From: Flavobacterium sp. SCGC AAA160-P02
Lineage (GTDB): Bacteria > Bacteroidota > Bacteroidia > Flavobacteriales > Flavobacteriaceae
Direction of reading: 5' to 3'
Assembly: GCA_000383355.1 (NCBI GenBank)
Contig: KB911091.1
Span: forward strand, 28,942 to 92,941
Length of the DNA stretch: 64,000 nucleotides
This document shows positions 1 to 7,189 of this stretch, piece after piece. The notes below the pieces were generated by a model. The model ran no database searches and was not told the DNA's origin. It saw only the letters and a list, made by a program, of their open reading frames with translations. Within the stretch, counting starts at the first letter, position 1. The number at the start of each line of letters is the position of its first letter. Both the position numbers and the translations under genes were made by a program.

Positions 1-34
1 TTACTTAAGAAAGTAAATTTCCCTCTTTAGTTTG

Positions 35-109
35 TCGGGATGAGAGGATTCGAACCTCCGATCTCTGGTCCCCCAGACCAGCACTTTAACCGGACTAAGC
101 TACATCCCG
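35..109 (-). tRNA. tRNA-Pro (anticodon GGG)
   Basis: Read on the minus strand this folds as a tRNA. The 7-bp acceptor stem is CGGGATG/CATCCCG with discriminator A (35), the T arm carries GGTTCGAATCC, and the anticodon stem CTGGT/ACCAG (65-69 and 77-81) closes the 7-base loop CTGGGGG. Anticodon GGG (72-74) reads proline CCC/CCU codons. It lies just downstream of the 18-gene photorepair run and in the same direction. A second tRNA-Pro (TGG) sits at the other end of that run. Confidence 0.95.
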
Positions 110-221
110 TGGTTTTTTACAAATATAAAAGTAAATACTAATTTTCTAGAAGTTTCAATAAAAAAAGTAACCTTAGATTTCAATTATTTTAATACCAAAA
201 TAAACAAATAAGTAGATTTTT

Positions 222-1520
222 TTATGCGAGTGCTTCTTTGTAAATCTTTAAACAACGCTCTCTAGCAAATTTGTGCTCTACCATAGGAGTAGGATAGGTT
301 AGTTCTTGGAAATCTGGAACCCATTTTTGTATGTACTTCAATTCTTTGTCAAATTTTTGAATCTGACTGGTAGGATTAAAAATCCTAAAATAAGGTGAAG
401 CATCAACCCCAGTACCAGCTACCCATTGCCAATTTCCAACATTACTAGACATTTCATAATCATGTAATTTCTCTGCAAAATAAGCTTCTCCCCAACGCCA
501 GTCTATTAGCAAATGCTTGCATAGAAAACTGCCAACAAGCATACGAACTCTATTGTGCATAAAACCAGTTTCATTTAACTGTCTCATTCCTGCATCAACC
601 ATGGGGTAACCAGTGGTTCCATTGCACCATTTTTTAAATTCTTCCTCGTTATTTCTCCAATTAATCCTATCATATTTAGATTTAAAAGAGTCTTTATGTG
701 TTTGTGGAAAATGCCATAATATCTGCATAAAAAACTCTCTCCATATTAATTCTTTAAGAAAAATTTTATTCTCTTGCGCATCTGCCCTTGAAGCCATTTG
801 ACGAACACTTACAGTACCAAAACGAAGATGAGGCCCTAGCTTAGATGTATTGTCTAAGGCAGGAAAATTTCGAGTCTCTTCATATTCATTTATAATTCTA
901 GAATTAAAAATATAGTTTTTAATTGGAATTCTTGTTTCTGTAAAGCCTATGTCATCTAATGTTAAAACAGTTGGTTTTACTGAAGAGTAAAACCCACTTA
1001 ATAAATCTTCAGAAGGATAATTTTTTTGTGCATTTATATGATATGCCTCCATCCATTTTTTTGAATATGGGGTATAAACTACATAAGGGGTTCCATCTTT
1101 TTTAGTAATTTCATTTCTTTCAAAAATTACTTGATCTTTATAGGTATGAAATTCAATGGTATTAGAAGCTAATAATTCTTTTATTTCTAAATCTCTCTTT
1201 ATTGCATAAGGTTCGTAATCATGATTTGTAAATACTTTAACAACATGGTATTTTTTTATCAGTGATTGAAAAATTTCTGTAGGAGTGCCATGAAACATGC
1301 TTATTCCTGCTTCGAATGACTTTAAATGCTCATTCATAGTATTTAATTCTTTGTGAATGAACGAGATGCGAGCATCGTTTTTTGGTATTTTTTCTAATAT
1401 TTCTTTATCAAAAATAAAGATTGGGAGTATTTTTTCTTCAGATTGAAGGGCATGATATAACGCAACATTGTCATGCAATCTTAAATCTCTACGAAACCAA
1501 AAAATTGAAATTGTATCCAT
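222..1520 (-). CDS. phrB: deoxyribodipyrimidine photolyase, class I CPD type
   Basis: A flavoenzyme of 432 aa that uses blue/near-UV light to split cyclobutane pyrimidine dimers in DNA. The N-terminal antenna-binding Rossmann domain opens with FWFRRDLRLHDN (residues 7-18). The FAD domain has LRFG (232-235), the dimer-binding WREFF region (260-264), the electron-transfer Trp in DWRWGEAY (341) and the canonical flavin pocket N360...W364QW followed by a TGVD...FRIFNP block (370-383). All key residues of active CPD photolyases are present. It is the last gene of the long photorepair run; its ATG overlaps the stop of the preceding SRPBCC gene by one base (TAATG), which suggests coupled translation. 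Cryptochrome-like signalling cannot be excluded, but true repair is the best reading. Confidence 0.93.
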   Translation of the reverse strand: MDTISIFWFRRDLRLHDNVALYHALQSEEKILPIFIFDKEILEKIPKNDARISFIHKELNTMNEHLKSFEAGISMFHGTPTEIFQSLIKKYHVVKVFTNHDYEPYAIKRDLEIKELLASNTIEFHTYKDQVIFERNEITKKDGTPYVVYTPYSKKWMEAYHINAQKNYPSEDLLSGFYSSVKPTVLTLDDIGFTETRIPIKNYIFNSRIINEYEETRNFPALDNTSKLGPHLRFGTVSVRQMASRADAQENKIFLKELIWREFFMQILWHFPQTHKDSFKSKYDRINWRNNEEEFKKWCNGTTGYPMVDAGMRQLNETGFMHNRVRMLVGSFLCKHLLIDWRWGEAYFAEKLHDYEMSSNVGNWQWVAGTGVDASPYFRIFNPTSQIQKFDKELKYIQKWVPDFQELTYPTPMVEHKFARERCLKIYKEALA

Positions 1521-1987
1521 TACTTTTTATATTCTCCAAAGATTTCAATTAATTTTTCTTGTCTATACTTGAAAATTTCTTCTAATTTTGGTTTTACTAA
1601 AAAAGGGTGAACGATTTGGCCAAGAATTCCTAATGGAACTTTATAATCAATAATATCTTCCATTTCTACACCACCATCTATTTCATGAATAAAGTGCTTA
1701 TGGTGCCAAAAAGCGTAAGGGCCGTACAGCTGAAGGTCTACAAAATAGTTACCTTCTACTAAGTGTGTAATTTCACTTACCCAGGTTGCTTTAATGCCCG
1801 CTATAGGTGTTACACTATATTGAATCACTTGACCAGCATACATGGGCTTGTCATCTTTAGAAATGATGGTAAAATTCATTTCTTTTGGAGTTAAAGTTGA
1901 TAGGTTTTTAGGATTTGACAAAAATTTCCAAGCCTCGTTTAGTGTGATGGGTAATTTTTGTTTTCTTTGAAATGTATATATTTTCAT
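1520..1987 (-). CDS. SRPBCC-fold ligand-binding family protein
   Basis: A 155-aa cytosolic protein of the START/SRPBCC (polyketide cyclase-like) superfamily, small helix-grip proteins that bind hydrophobic ligands. The N-terminus (FQRKQKLPITLNEAWKFLSNP) and the later FWHHKHFIHEIDGGVEMED segment match the CoxG/cell-division-inhibitor-like branch often found beside photolyase genes. The ligand is unknown. It is packed between tspO (2 bp away) and phrB (1-base overlap), so it belongs to the photorepair transcript. Binding a lipid, quinone or tetrapyrrole is only an inference from neighbours. Confidence 0.8.
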   Translation of the reverse strand: MKIYTFQRKQKLPITLNEAWKFLSNPKNLSTLTPKEMNFTIISKDDKPMYAGQVIQYSVTPIAGIKATWVSEITHLVEGNYFVDLQLYGPYAFWHHKHFIHEIDGGVEMEDIIDYKVPLGILGQIVHPFLVKPKLEEIFKYRQEKLIEIFGEYKK

Positions 1988-1989
1988 AA

Positions 1990-2457
1990 CTAGTTATGGA
2001 TCAAAATATAAAGATTTAATGAAGTTGCTATACACAGCCAAATCATGTAGGGTAATAGTAAATAACTTACTTTTTTCTGCTCTTTTAAATAGCTTAAAAA
2101 AAGATAGAAAATTAATGCTGTTAATAGTGTAATGATAATAAGTGCAAAAAGAACTTGTTGTTGGTTAAAGAAAATATAATTCCAACTTACATTTAAGAGT
2201 ACTTGAATTATAAATAACAATAATTTTTTACGGGTATATTTTTTTGTGAAAAAATATAGTAAGTAAATCGAAAAGCAAATCATGATGCTAGTCCAAGCAG
2301 CACCAAAAACCCAACCTGGCGGGGTCCATGGGGCTTTAGATAAATTTAAATACCAATCTGTCATAGGCCCATTATTCATTAGCCAACTACCAATAGCCAA
2401 TCCACCAAAATTGATGAATAGAAATAACATAAAGTATTTAATTTTTTTACTGATCAC
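1990..2457 (-). CDS. tspO: TspO/MBR family protein (tryptophan-rich sensory protein)
   Basis: A 155-aa integral membrane protein of the TspO/peripheral benzodiazepine receptor family, which binds porphyrins and is tied to oxygen, light and oxidative-stress responses in bacteria. Five hydrophobic segments can be seen, and the hallmark W-P rich stretch APWTPPGWVFGAAW lies at about residues 42-55 with NVSWNYIFF later. The start is GTG at 2455-2457, overlapping the TGA stop of the preceding small gene as GTGA, so translation is probably coupled. Its place among photolyases fits a role in handling photosensitising tetrapyrroles (inference). Confidence 0.92.
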   Translation of the reverse strand: MISKKIKYFMLFLFINFGGLAIGSWLMNNGPMTDWYLNLSKAPWTPPGWVFGAAWTSIMICFSIYLLYFFTKKYTRKKLLLFIIQVLLNVSWNYIFFNQQQVLFALIIITLLTALIFYLFLSYLKEQKKVSYLLLPYMIWLCIATSLNLYILIHN

Positions 2458-2624
2458 TTTTTTTCTAATAATTCAATTTTCTTCAATATCTGATCTGCTT
2501 CAACATATTTTTGATCACTAGCACTTCTATCAATAGATTGAAGATCATATCCTTCTTTCATTTTTTTCTTGTACTGATCTTCTAATTTTTCTACTTCAGA
2601 CTTTTTTTTAAACATTCCAAACAT
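2454..2624 (-). CDS. Lacal_2735 family small protein
   Basis: A 56-aa ORF that starts MFGMFKKKSEVEKLEDQYKK and ends ELLEKK, highly charged and likely alpha-helical or coiled-coil. The MFGxFKKKSExEKL start, a central AxSDQKYVEAD block and its length match the Lacal_2735 family, a short flavobacterial family without known function. It starts 5 bp downstream of the glutathione peroxidase stop and its TGA overlaps the tspO GTG start by 4 bases, so it is a genuine operon member. Confidence 0.85.
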   Translation of the reverse strand: MFGMFKKKSEVEKLEDQYKKKMKEGYDLQSIDRSASDQKYVEADQILKKIELLEKK

Positions 2625-2629
2625 ACTTC

Positions 2630-3166
2630 TTATAGGTGTTTTTTAATTTTAGAACTAGTTGGAGATGTTATTGAAAAGTAATAATCAATTAATTCACCAT
2701 TTTCATCAATTAGGTATTTTTGAAAATTCCACTTTACAGAAGAATTTTTTCTTCCATTCTCTATCTTTTTGGTTAGCCAATTGTACAAAGGGTGTTGTTC
2801 ACTTCCTTTTACATCTACTTTTTCAGTAATAAGAAAAGAAACACCATAGTTTACTTCACAAAATTCTTCAATTTCGGTTGAATTACCTGGTTCTTGTTTT
2901 CCAAATTGATTACACGGAACACCAATAACAACCAAAGAGTCTTGATATTCGTCATGTAATTTCTGTAAATCTTTGTATTGAGGTGTAAAGCCACACTTTG
3001 AAGCTACATTTACAAATAACACTTTTTTCCCTTTGTAAGATGAAAGATCAATTGATTTCCCTTGAAGAGAATCTATTTTGATATCATACAACGATTTTGA
3101 TGCTGACATTTTTATAGGTTTATTAGTTGTTGATAATGTTTTAATGAAAATGTTAAATGGGTTCAT
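2630..3166 (-). CDS. glutathione peroxidase (cysteine type)
   Basis: A 178-aa thiol peroxidase of the GPx family that reduces hydrogen peroxide and lipid peroxides; bacterial Cys-GPx enzymes usually draw electrons from thioredoxin. The peroxidatic Cys58 sits in NVASKCGFT, followed by CNQFG (Gln87) and the WNF motif (Trp146, Asn147), which completes the catalytic tetrad. There is a possible resolving Cys85 or Cys103. The first 19 residues precede a second Met (20) that would give the usual cytosolic length, so the true start may be there. Membership in a light-related operon suggests defence against photo-oxidative damage. Confidence 0.93.
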   Translation of the reverse strand: MNPFNIFIKTLSTTNKPIKMSASKSLYDIKIDSLQGKSIDLSSYKGKKVLFVNVASKCGFTPQYKDLQKLHDEYQDSLVVIGVPCNQFGKQEPGNSTEIEEFCEVNYGVSFLITEKVDVKGSEQHPLYNWLTKKIENGRKNSSVKWNFQKYLIDENGELIDYYFSITSPTSSKIKKHL

Positions 3167-3167
3167 G

Positions 3168-3851
3168 TTAGATTTTAAAACTTACAATTCCACAATCCAT
3201 CTTGAATACTTGTCCAGAAATTGATGCTGATCTAGGAGATACTAAAAATTCTGCCATATCAGCTACCTCTTCTGGATTTAGAAACTTCTTGAGTGGATGA
3301 CGTTCTGTAATCATATCAATCATTTTTTCATTCCGTAATATCTTAGATGCTAATTCTGTATCAGTTACAGTAGGAGCAATAGCATTAACTCGAATTGTAG
3401 GTGCTAATTCTGCGCCTAATGATTTCACCAAGCCTTCAACAGCAGATTTTGCCGCTGCAACACTAGCATGAAAAGGCATTCCAAGTGTTGTAGCAACTGT
3501 GCTAAAAAGAAGAATTGAAGGTTTATTTCCTCTTTTAAGTTGCGGCAGGTATTGTTGTATTGTTTTTACAGCACCAATTACATTAATTTCGAAATCATTT
3601 CTGAAATCTTCTAATTTTAAACGTGAAATTGGTTTCAGGTTGATGCTTCCTGGACAATAAATAATAGAATCTACTTCTTCCACGGTTGGAAGTTCATCAG
3701 TCAATACATCACAGGTGTGATGTGTTAAATTAACATGTGAGATTGATGGAGGTATTCTACTAATATTAATAATTTTATTTCCTTCTACTAGCCTAGATAG
3801 CAGTGAATTACCGATACCTCGGCTTCCACCAACAATTAAAATTTTACGCAT
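3168..3851 (-). CDS. SDR-family protein lacking the catalytic tyrosine
   Basis: A 227-aa protein with the classical short-chain dehydrogenase fold: nucleotide-binding VGGSRGIG (7-14), CPGS at 66-69 in place of NNAG, Asn90, Ser117 and Lys135. The active-site tyrosine expected in YxxxK is replaced, since the segment reads V131-AAA-K135. The C-terminal SISGQVFKMDCG matches the SDR consensus. It may be a non-canonical reductase or a nucleotide-binding protein without the usual catalysis. One base separates it from gpx and 3 bases from the preceding 75-aa gene. Confidence 0.85.
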   Translation of the reverse strand: MRKILIVGGSRGIGNSLLSRLVEGNKIINISRIPPSISHVNLTHHTCDVLTDELPTVEEVDSIIYCPGSINLKPISRLKLEDFRNDFEINVIGAVKTIQQYLPQLKRGNKPSILLFSTVATTLGMPFHASVAAAKSAVEGLVKSLGAELAPTIRVNAIAPTVTDTELASKILRNEKMIDMITERHPLKKFLNPEEVADMAEFLVSPRSASISGQVFKMDCGIVSFKI

Positions 3852-3854
3852 TAG

Positions 3855-4082
3855 TTAACTAGATGTTAAAGGACGACCTTTCAGTCTTTTTTCTATTTTT
3901 TGTTTGATTACCGTTAATCGTTTCATTAAATCCATTAAATCTGGATCTTTGTTTTCTTTGTAGATATCATTAATTTCTAAAATCAATCCTTTTACTTCTC
4001 TTGAAGCTATAATACGATCACTTGTGGTAATGAATTTATGTTTCCTATGCTCAAATTCTGTAGCTCTGTCTATTATATCCAT
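3855..4082 (-). CDS. small conserved-looking protein of unknown function (75 aa)
   Basis: Not recognised. A 75-aa basic, mostly helical protein starting MDIIDRATEFEHRKHKF, with a predicted central amphipathic helix (REVKGLILEINDIYKENK) and a second (LMKRLTVIKQKIEKRLKG). No Cys pairs, signal peptide or membrane segment. It sits 3 bp from both folE and the SDR gene, so it is translated as part of the photorepair run. The spacing and good codon structure make it a real gene; its job is unknown. Confidence 0.7.
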   Translation of the reverse strand: MDIIDRATEFEHRKHKFITTSDRIIASREVKGLILEINDIYKENKDPDLMDLMKRLTVIKQKIEKRLKGRPLTSS

Positions 4083-4085
4083 TGT

Positions 4086-4784
4086 TTAATCTTTTAAATA
4101 GTTCAATAATTCATTAATTTTAGAAGGAGTATTAAATTCTCCTCCATAATATGAGGTAACTGTTGCAGAAGTATCATCTTTAATACCTCTAGATGAAACG
4201 CATAAATGTTTAGCATCAATAATGACAGCTACATTATCTGTTTGCAAAGCATTTTTTAAATCCTCTGCAATTTGATTTGTTAACCTTTCTTGTACCTGAG
4301 GTCTCTTTGCATAATATTGAACAATACGATTCAATTTAGAAAGACCTATTACTTTACCAGATGATATATATGCAATATGTGCTTTTCCTATGATTGGCAC
4401 AAAATGATGTTCACAATTAGAATAGAATGTTATATTCTTCTCCACCAACATCTGATTGTATTGGTATTTGTTGTCAAATAAAGCAATTTTTGGCTTATTA
4501 TTGGGGTTTAATCCAGAAAATATTTCTTCAATATACATTTTTGCCACTCTTTTAGGAGTTCCTTTAAGAGAATCATCTGTAAGATCTAATCCTATAACAT
4601 CCATAATCTCTTTAAATAAGACAGCAATTTTTTCTTTTTTCTCTTCATCAGAAATTAAAAAGGCATCTGGCTTCATAGGTGTTTCTAGACCTGTAAATAG
4701 ATGATCATCACCAATATCGTTAAATGAAAGGTTATCTAATTGATTGTTATTTTTTTGTTCTTCTACTAATGTATTTATGCTCAT
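4086..4784 (-). CDS. folE: GTP cyclohydrolase I
   Basis: A 232-aa FolE (type IA), converting GTP to 7,8-dihydroneopterin triphosphate, the first step of folate/pterin synthesis. Zinc ligands are Cys124, His127 (in SNCEHHFVP) and Cys195 (HLCVSSRG). The GLSKLNRIV and AKRPQVQERLT blocks are canonical. About 50 N-terminal residues are variable. Folate (MTHF) is the antenna pigment of many photolyases, so a folE copy here may feed cofactor supply. It could equally be the cell's main FolE; one window cannot tell. Confidence 0.95.
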   Translation of the reverse strand: MSINTLVEEQKNNNQLDNLSFNDIGDDHLFTGLETPMKPDAFLISDEEKKEKIAVLFKEIMDVIGLDLTDDSLKGTPKRVAKMYIEEIFSGLNPNNKPKIALFDNKYQYNQMLVEKNITFYSNCEHHFVPIIGKAHIAYISSGKVIGLSKLNRIVQYYAKRPQVQERLTNQIAEDLKNALQTDNVAVIIDAKHLCVSSRGIKDDTSATVTSYYGGEFNTPSKINELLNYLKD

Positions 4785-4845
4785 AATTTTAATCTTTTTT
4801 TAGTGCTGTTTTTAAGTACTCTAAGCTTAAAACAAAGCACTGATT

Positions 4846-5121
4846 TTATCTTTTTGATATAGAGTTGTTAGAGATTTGTCTTTGTCTTGTACATTTAAAT
4901 CTTCCACTTTCAAATTCTCTTAGTTTGCTGTGTTTTGTTTTTCTTCCTTGAACTCGTTTTCTCCACATTTTGAAGCTTTTTAACTTCATTTCTGATCTCA
5001 TTAAATTTATTACTTCTTGCTCACTAAGTCCAAATTGAAACTTTATAGCATCAAAAGTAGTTCTGTCTTCCCAAGCCATTTCAATAATTCTGTCTATAGC
5101 TATGTCTGATAATTTATTCAT
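4846..5121 (-). CDS. TIGR03643/DUF2805 family protein
   Basis: A 91-aa basic protein matching the TIGR03643 (DUF2805) family. The family core is IDRIIEMAWEDRTTFDAIKF, then GLSEQEVINLMR and FKMWRKRVQGRKTKH. It looks like a small helix-turn-helix-like domain followed by a positively charged tail. The biochemical role is unknown, but members occur next to, or fused with, photolyase/cryptochrome genes in many bacteria. Its start overlaps the stop of the 161-aa gene by 8 bp. Confidence 0.85.
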   Translation of the reverse strand: MNKLSDIAIDRIIEMAWEDRTTFDAIKFQFGLSEQEVINLMRSEMKLKSFKMWRKRVQGRKTKHSKLREFESGRFKCTRQRQISNNSISKR

Positions 5122-5599
5122 ATGCTGGATTTAAATACTTTTCTTGATATATAGTTTTTAAATCAAACATTTTTGCAATAAATTTTTTATTTTCTTTATA
5201 TAGCATATTATTTTTAAAACAAATATATTTCCCTTGTGAGTGAATACTTAGCCTATCTGTTTTGTAGATTACTAATTGTCTGAAATGTATTACCCAGGTG
5301 TAATTATTGAGACCTTTGTTTAATAGAACTATAATTCCTTCAGGTCTAAGCTCAATATTTGCATAAGTAACATCTGACACTTTATTGGTGTAATTGGCAA
5401 TATTTTGACTTGTTTCTTCTACAATCATTCTTTTTGAACCGATGCCTCCCATTTTTAATGACTGATAAAATGAAAATGGAAAACCCAACAGATCATTTGT
5501 TAATTCTTTAGCTTCTTTGTTGGTATGTGTTGTTGATAAAATCATATTTACTCTATCAAATGTAATTTTGTTTAACGACTTTATCAAATAGTTAGACAA
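5114..5599 (-). CDS. protein of unknown function (161 aa) in photorepair run
   Basis: Not recognised by family. The first half is polar and helical (NMILSTTHTNKEAKELTNDLLG); the second half looks like a beta-rich domain (YANIELRPEGIIVLLNKG, NYTWVIHFRQLVIYKTDRLSIHSQG, KYICFKNN), reminiscent of a small PH-like or split-barrel fold, though I cannot assign it. No signal peptide or membrane helix. It sits 87 bp downstream of the cryptochrome-like gene and overlaps the DUF2805 start, so it is probably co-expressed. Confidence 0.7.
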   Translation of the reverse strand: MSNYLIKSLNKITFDRVNMILSTTHTNKEAKELTNDLLGFPFSFYQSLKMGGIGSKRMIVEETSQNIANYTNKVSDVTYANIELRPEGIIVLLNKGLNNYTWVIHFRQLVIYKTDRLSIHSQGKYICFKNNMLYKENKKFIAKMFDLKTIYQEKYLNPAYE

Positions 5600-5686
5600 A
5601 AATTAACAAATAATTATAGTATTTAAATTTAACTAGTACTTAACAAAATAAAAGTAATTTTAAAAATTGTTTTATTGGTAGTCTTG

Positions 5687-7189
5687 CTACTCTTTTATCT
5701 TATCTGTTAATAGAATATTTCTATCTGATAAGGTGTGTTTAAGAAGAATTCTATTACTTTCTTTTCTAACTTCAGAATTTTTCTTCAAATTCCATAAAAT
5801 ATCTGAGGCTTTTTTTCTTGTTTTTTTTAGATCAACAATTGGTTTTGGATAATCCTTTCCAAGCGAAAAACCATACATCTGTTGTTCTAGAGGTGTCATT
5901 AAATATGGCTCATGCGCAAAAATAGTATCTAAATTATTGAGTTCTGGAACCCATTTTTTAATAAAATGTGCATCTTCATCATGCTCTATGCCATTTTTAA
6001 TTGGGTTGTAAATTCTAAGATTGTTTATTCCAGTTTCACCTGCTTGCATTTGAAGCTGAGGAAAATGTATTCCTGGTTCAAAATCTAAAAACATTTGGGA
6101 AAGGTGCGTAGTAGCGTCTTGCCAAGGTTGCCATAGAATATGAGTGAAAAATGAAACGGTTAATGCACGCATTCTAAAATTTAAATACCCAGTTTCTTGC
6201 AGACATCGCATACAGGCATCTACTAAAGGATATCCTGTTTGTCCTTTTTTCCATGCATCTTGGTATTTTTTTGAAATTGATTTTTTTAGTTTATGATATC
6301 CCTTGTTTACGCTTGCATTTTCCATAACATGTTCCATTTCAAATTTTTGGATGAAATGTGCCTGCCAACGAAGTCTAGATAAGAACGCTCCAATATGCTT
6401 TCCATATTTTTTATTTTTCATTTTTTCACCCATCTGAAATACTTCTCTTACCGAAAGGTTACCCCATGCCAAATAAGGTGACAATCTACTACAGCTTGTT
6501 CTGGATAACGCTGGTTTAGAAATATGGAACATATAGTCTTTATGTCTTTCTTTAAAAAAAGTACGTAGATATTTATATCCTAGTGTTCTTCCTCCTTTTT
6601 GAAAATTTGTATTAAGTGATGTTTTTAAAGAAATTGGATTTGAAATATTTTCAATTTTCTTAATATCATTTGTAGTTAATACTTGTTGATTAGAAGGATT
6701 AAAACTCTCTTGACTTTTATTCATATATGATTCCCACTCTTCAAACCAATTTCCTCTGTGTTGTATTCCTCTTTGTACACCGTTGTTGATGTTTTCTTTC
6801 CAGTTAATATTGTTATTTCTACAGTATCTTTTAAATTCTTTATCTCTTGTATATGTTGTTAAAATACCAGTTTCTTGATGTGAAAAGAGTGTTTCTATGG
6901 TATAAAAATTTTGAATTTGATTGCAAAGACCTATAACATCAGAAGTCACGGATAAGATCTTAGATTCATGTTCTTTTAATTCAATATTGATGTCTACAAT
7001 AGATTGCTTAATAAAGTTCCAATGACGAATATTGTAGTGAACGTCGTTTAATAAAATTGTCTCAAAAGCATAAAAAATTAAAAAACGTTTTCCATTTTTT
7101 ATGGCATTACTTATAGCTTCATTATCATGCAATCGTAGGTCTCTTTTTAACCAAACTAGATTAATTTTTTCTTTAGTATTCATCAGCAT
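5687..7189 (-). CDS. photolyase/cryptochrome-family FAD protein with non-canonical flavin pocket
   Basis: A 500-aa member of the cryptochrome/photolyase family. The N-terminal antenna domain begins INLVWLKRDLRLHDN (9-23); the FAD domain has GRTLGYKYL, SRLSPYLAWGNLS, GYPLVDACMRCLQETGYLNFRMR and RIYNP. The stretch normally reading N-x-G-x-W-Q-W is H-x-P-x-L-Q-M (GIHFPQLQMQAG, from about 373), so the flavin-N5-proximal Asn and the proximal electron-transfer Trp are replaced. This signature also occurs in a branch of 'FAD-binding domain-containing' photolyase homologues in other bacteria. It starts inside the 3' end of the Fe-S photolyase gene (17-bp overlap; a second Met gives 11 bp). Repair activity is uncertain; a receptor or divergent repair role is possible. 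Confidence 0.88.
   Translation of the reverse strand: MLMNTKEKINLVWLKRDLRLHDNEAISNAIKNGKRFLIFYAFETILLNDVHYNIRHWNFIKQSIVDINIELKEHESKILSVTSDVIGLCNQIQNFYTIETLFSHQETGILTTYTRDKEFKRYCRNNNINWKENINNGVQRGIQHRGNWFEEWESYMNKSQESFNPSNQQVLTTNDIKKIENISNPISLKTSLNTNFQKGGRTLGYKYLRTFFKERHKDYMFHISKPALSRTSCSRLSPYLAWGNLSVREVFQMGEKMKNKKYGKHIGAFLSRLRWQAHFIQKFEMEHVMENASVNKGYHKLKKSISKKYQDAWKKGQTGYPLVDACMRCLQETGYLNFRMRALTVSFFTHILWQPWQDATTHLSQMFLDFEPGIHFPQLQMQAGETGINNLRIYNPIKNGIEHDEDAHFIKKWVPELNNLDTIFAHEPYLMTPLEQQMYGFSLGKDYPKPIVDLKKTRKKASDILWNLKKNSEVRKESNRILLKHTLSDRNILLTDKIKE

Noticed and set aside
1..17. Hairpin TTACTT/AAGTAA at the left edge, downstream of tRNA-Pro(GGG)
   Set aside because: It may be a terminator stem, but the T run would lie outside the window and six AT pairs alone are weak evidence.
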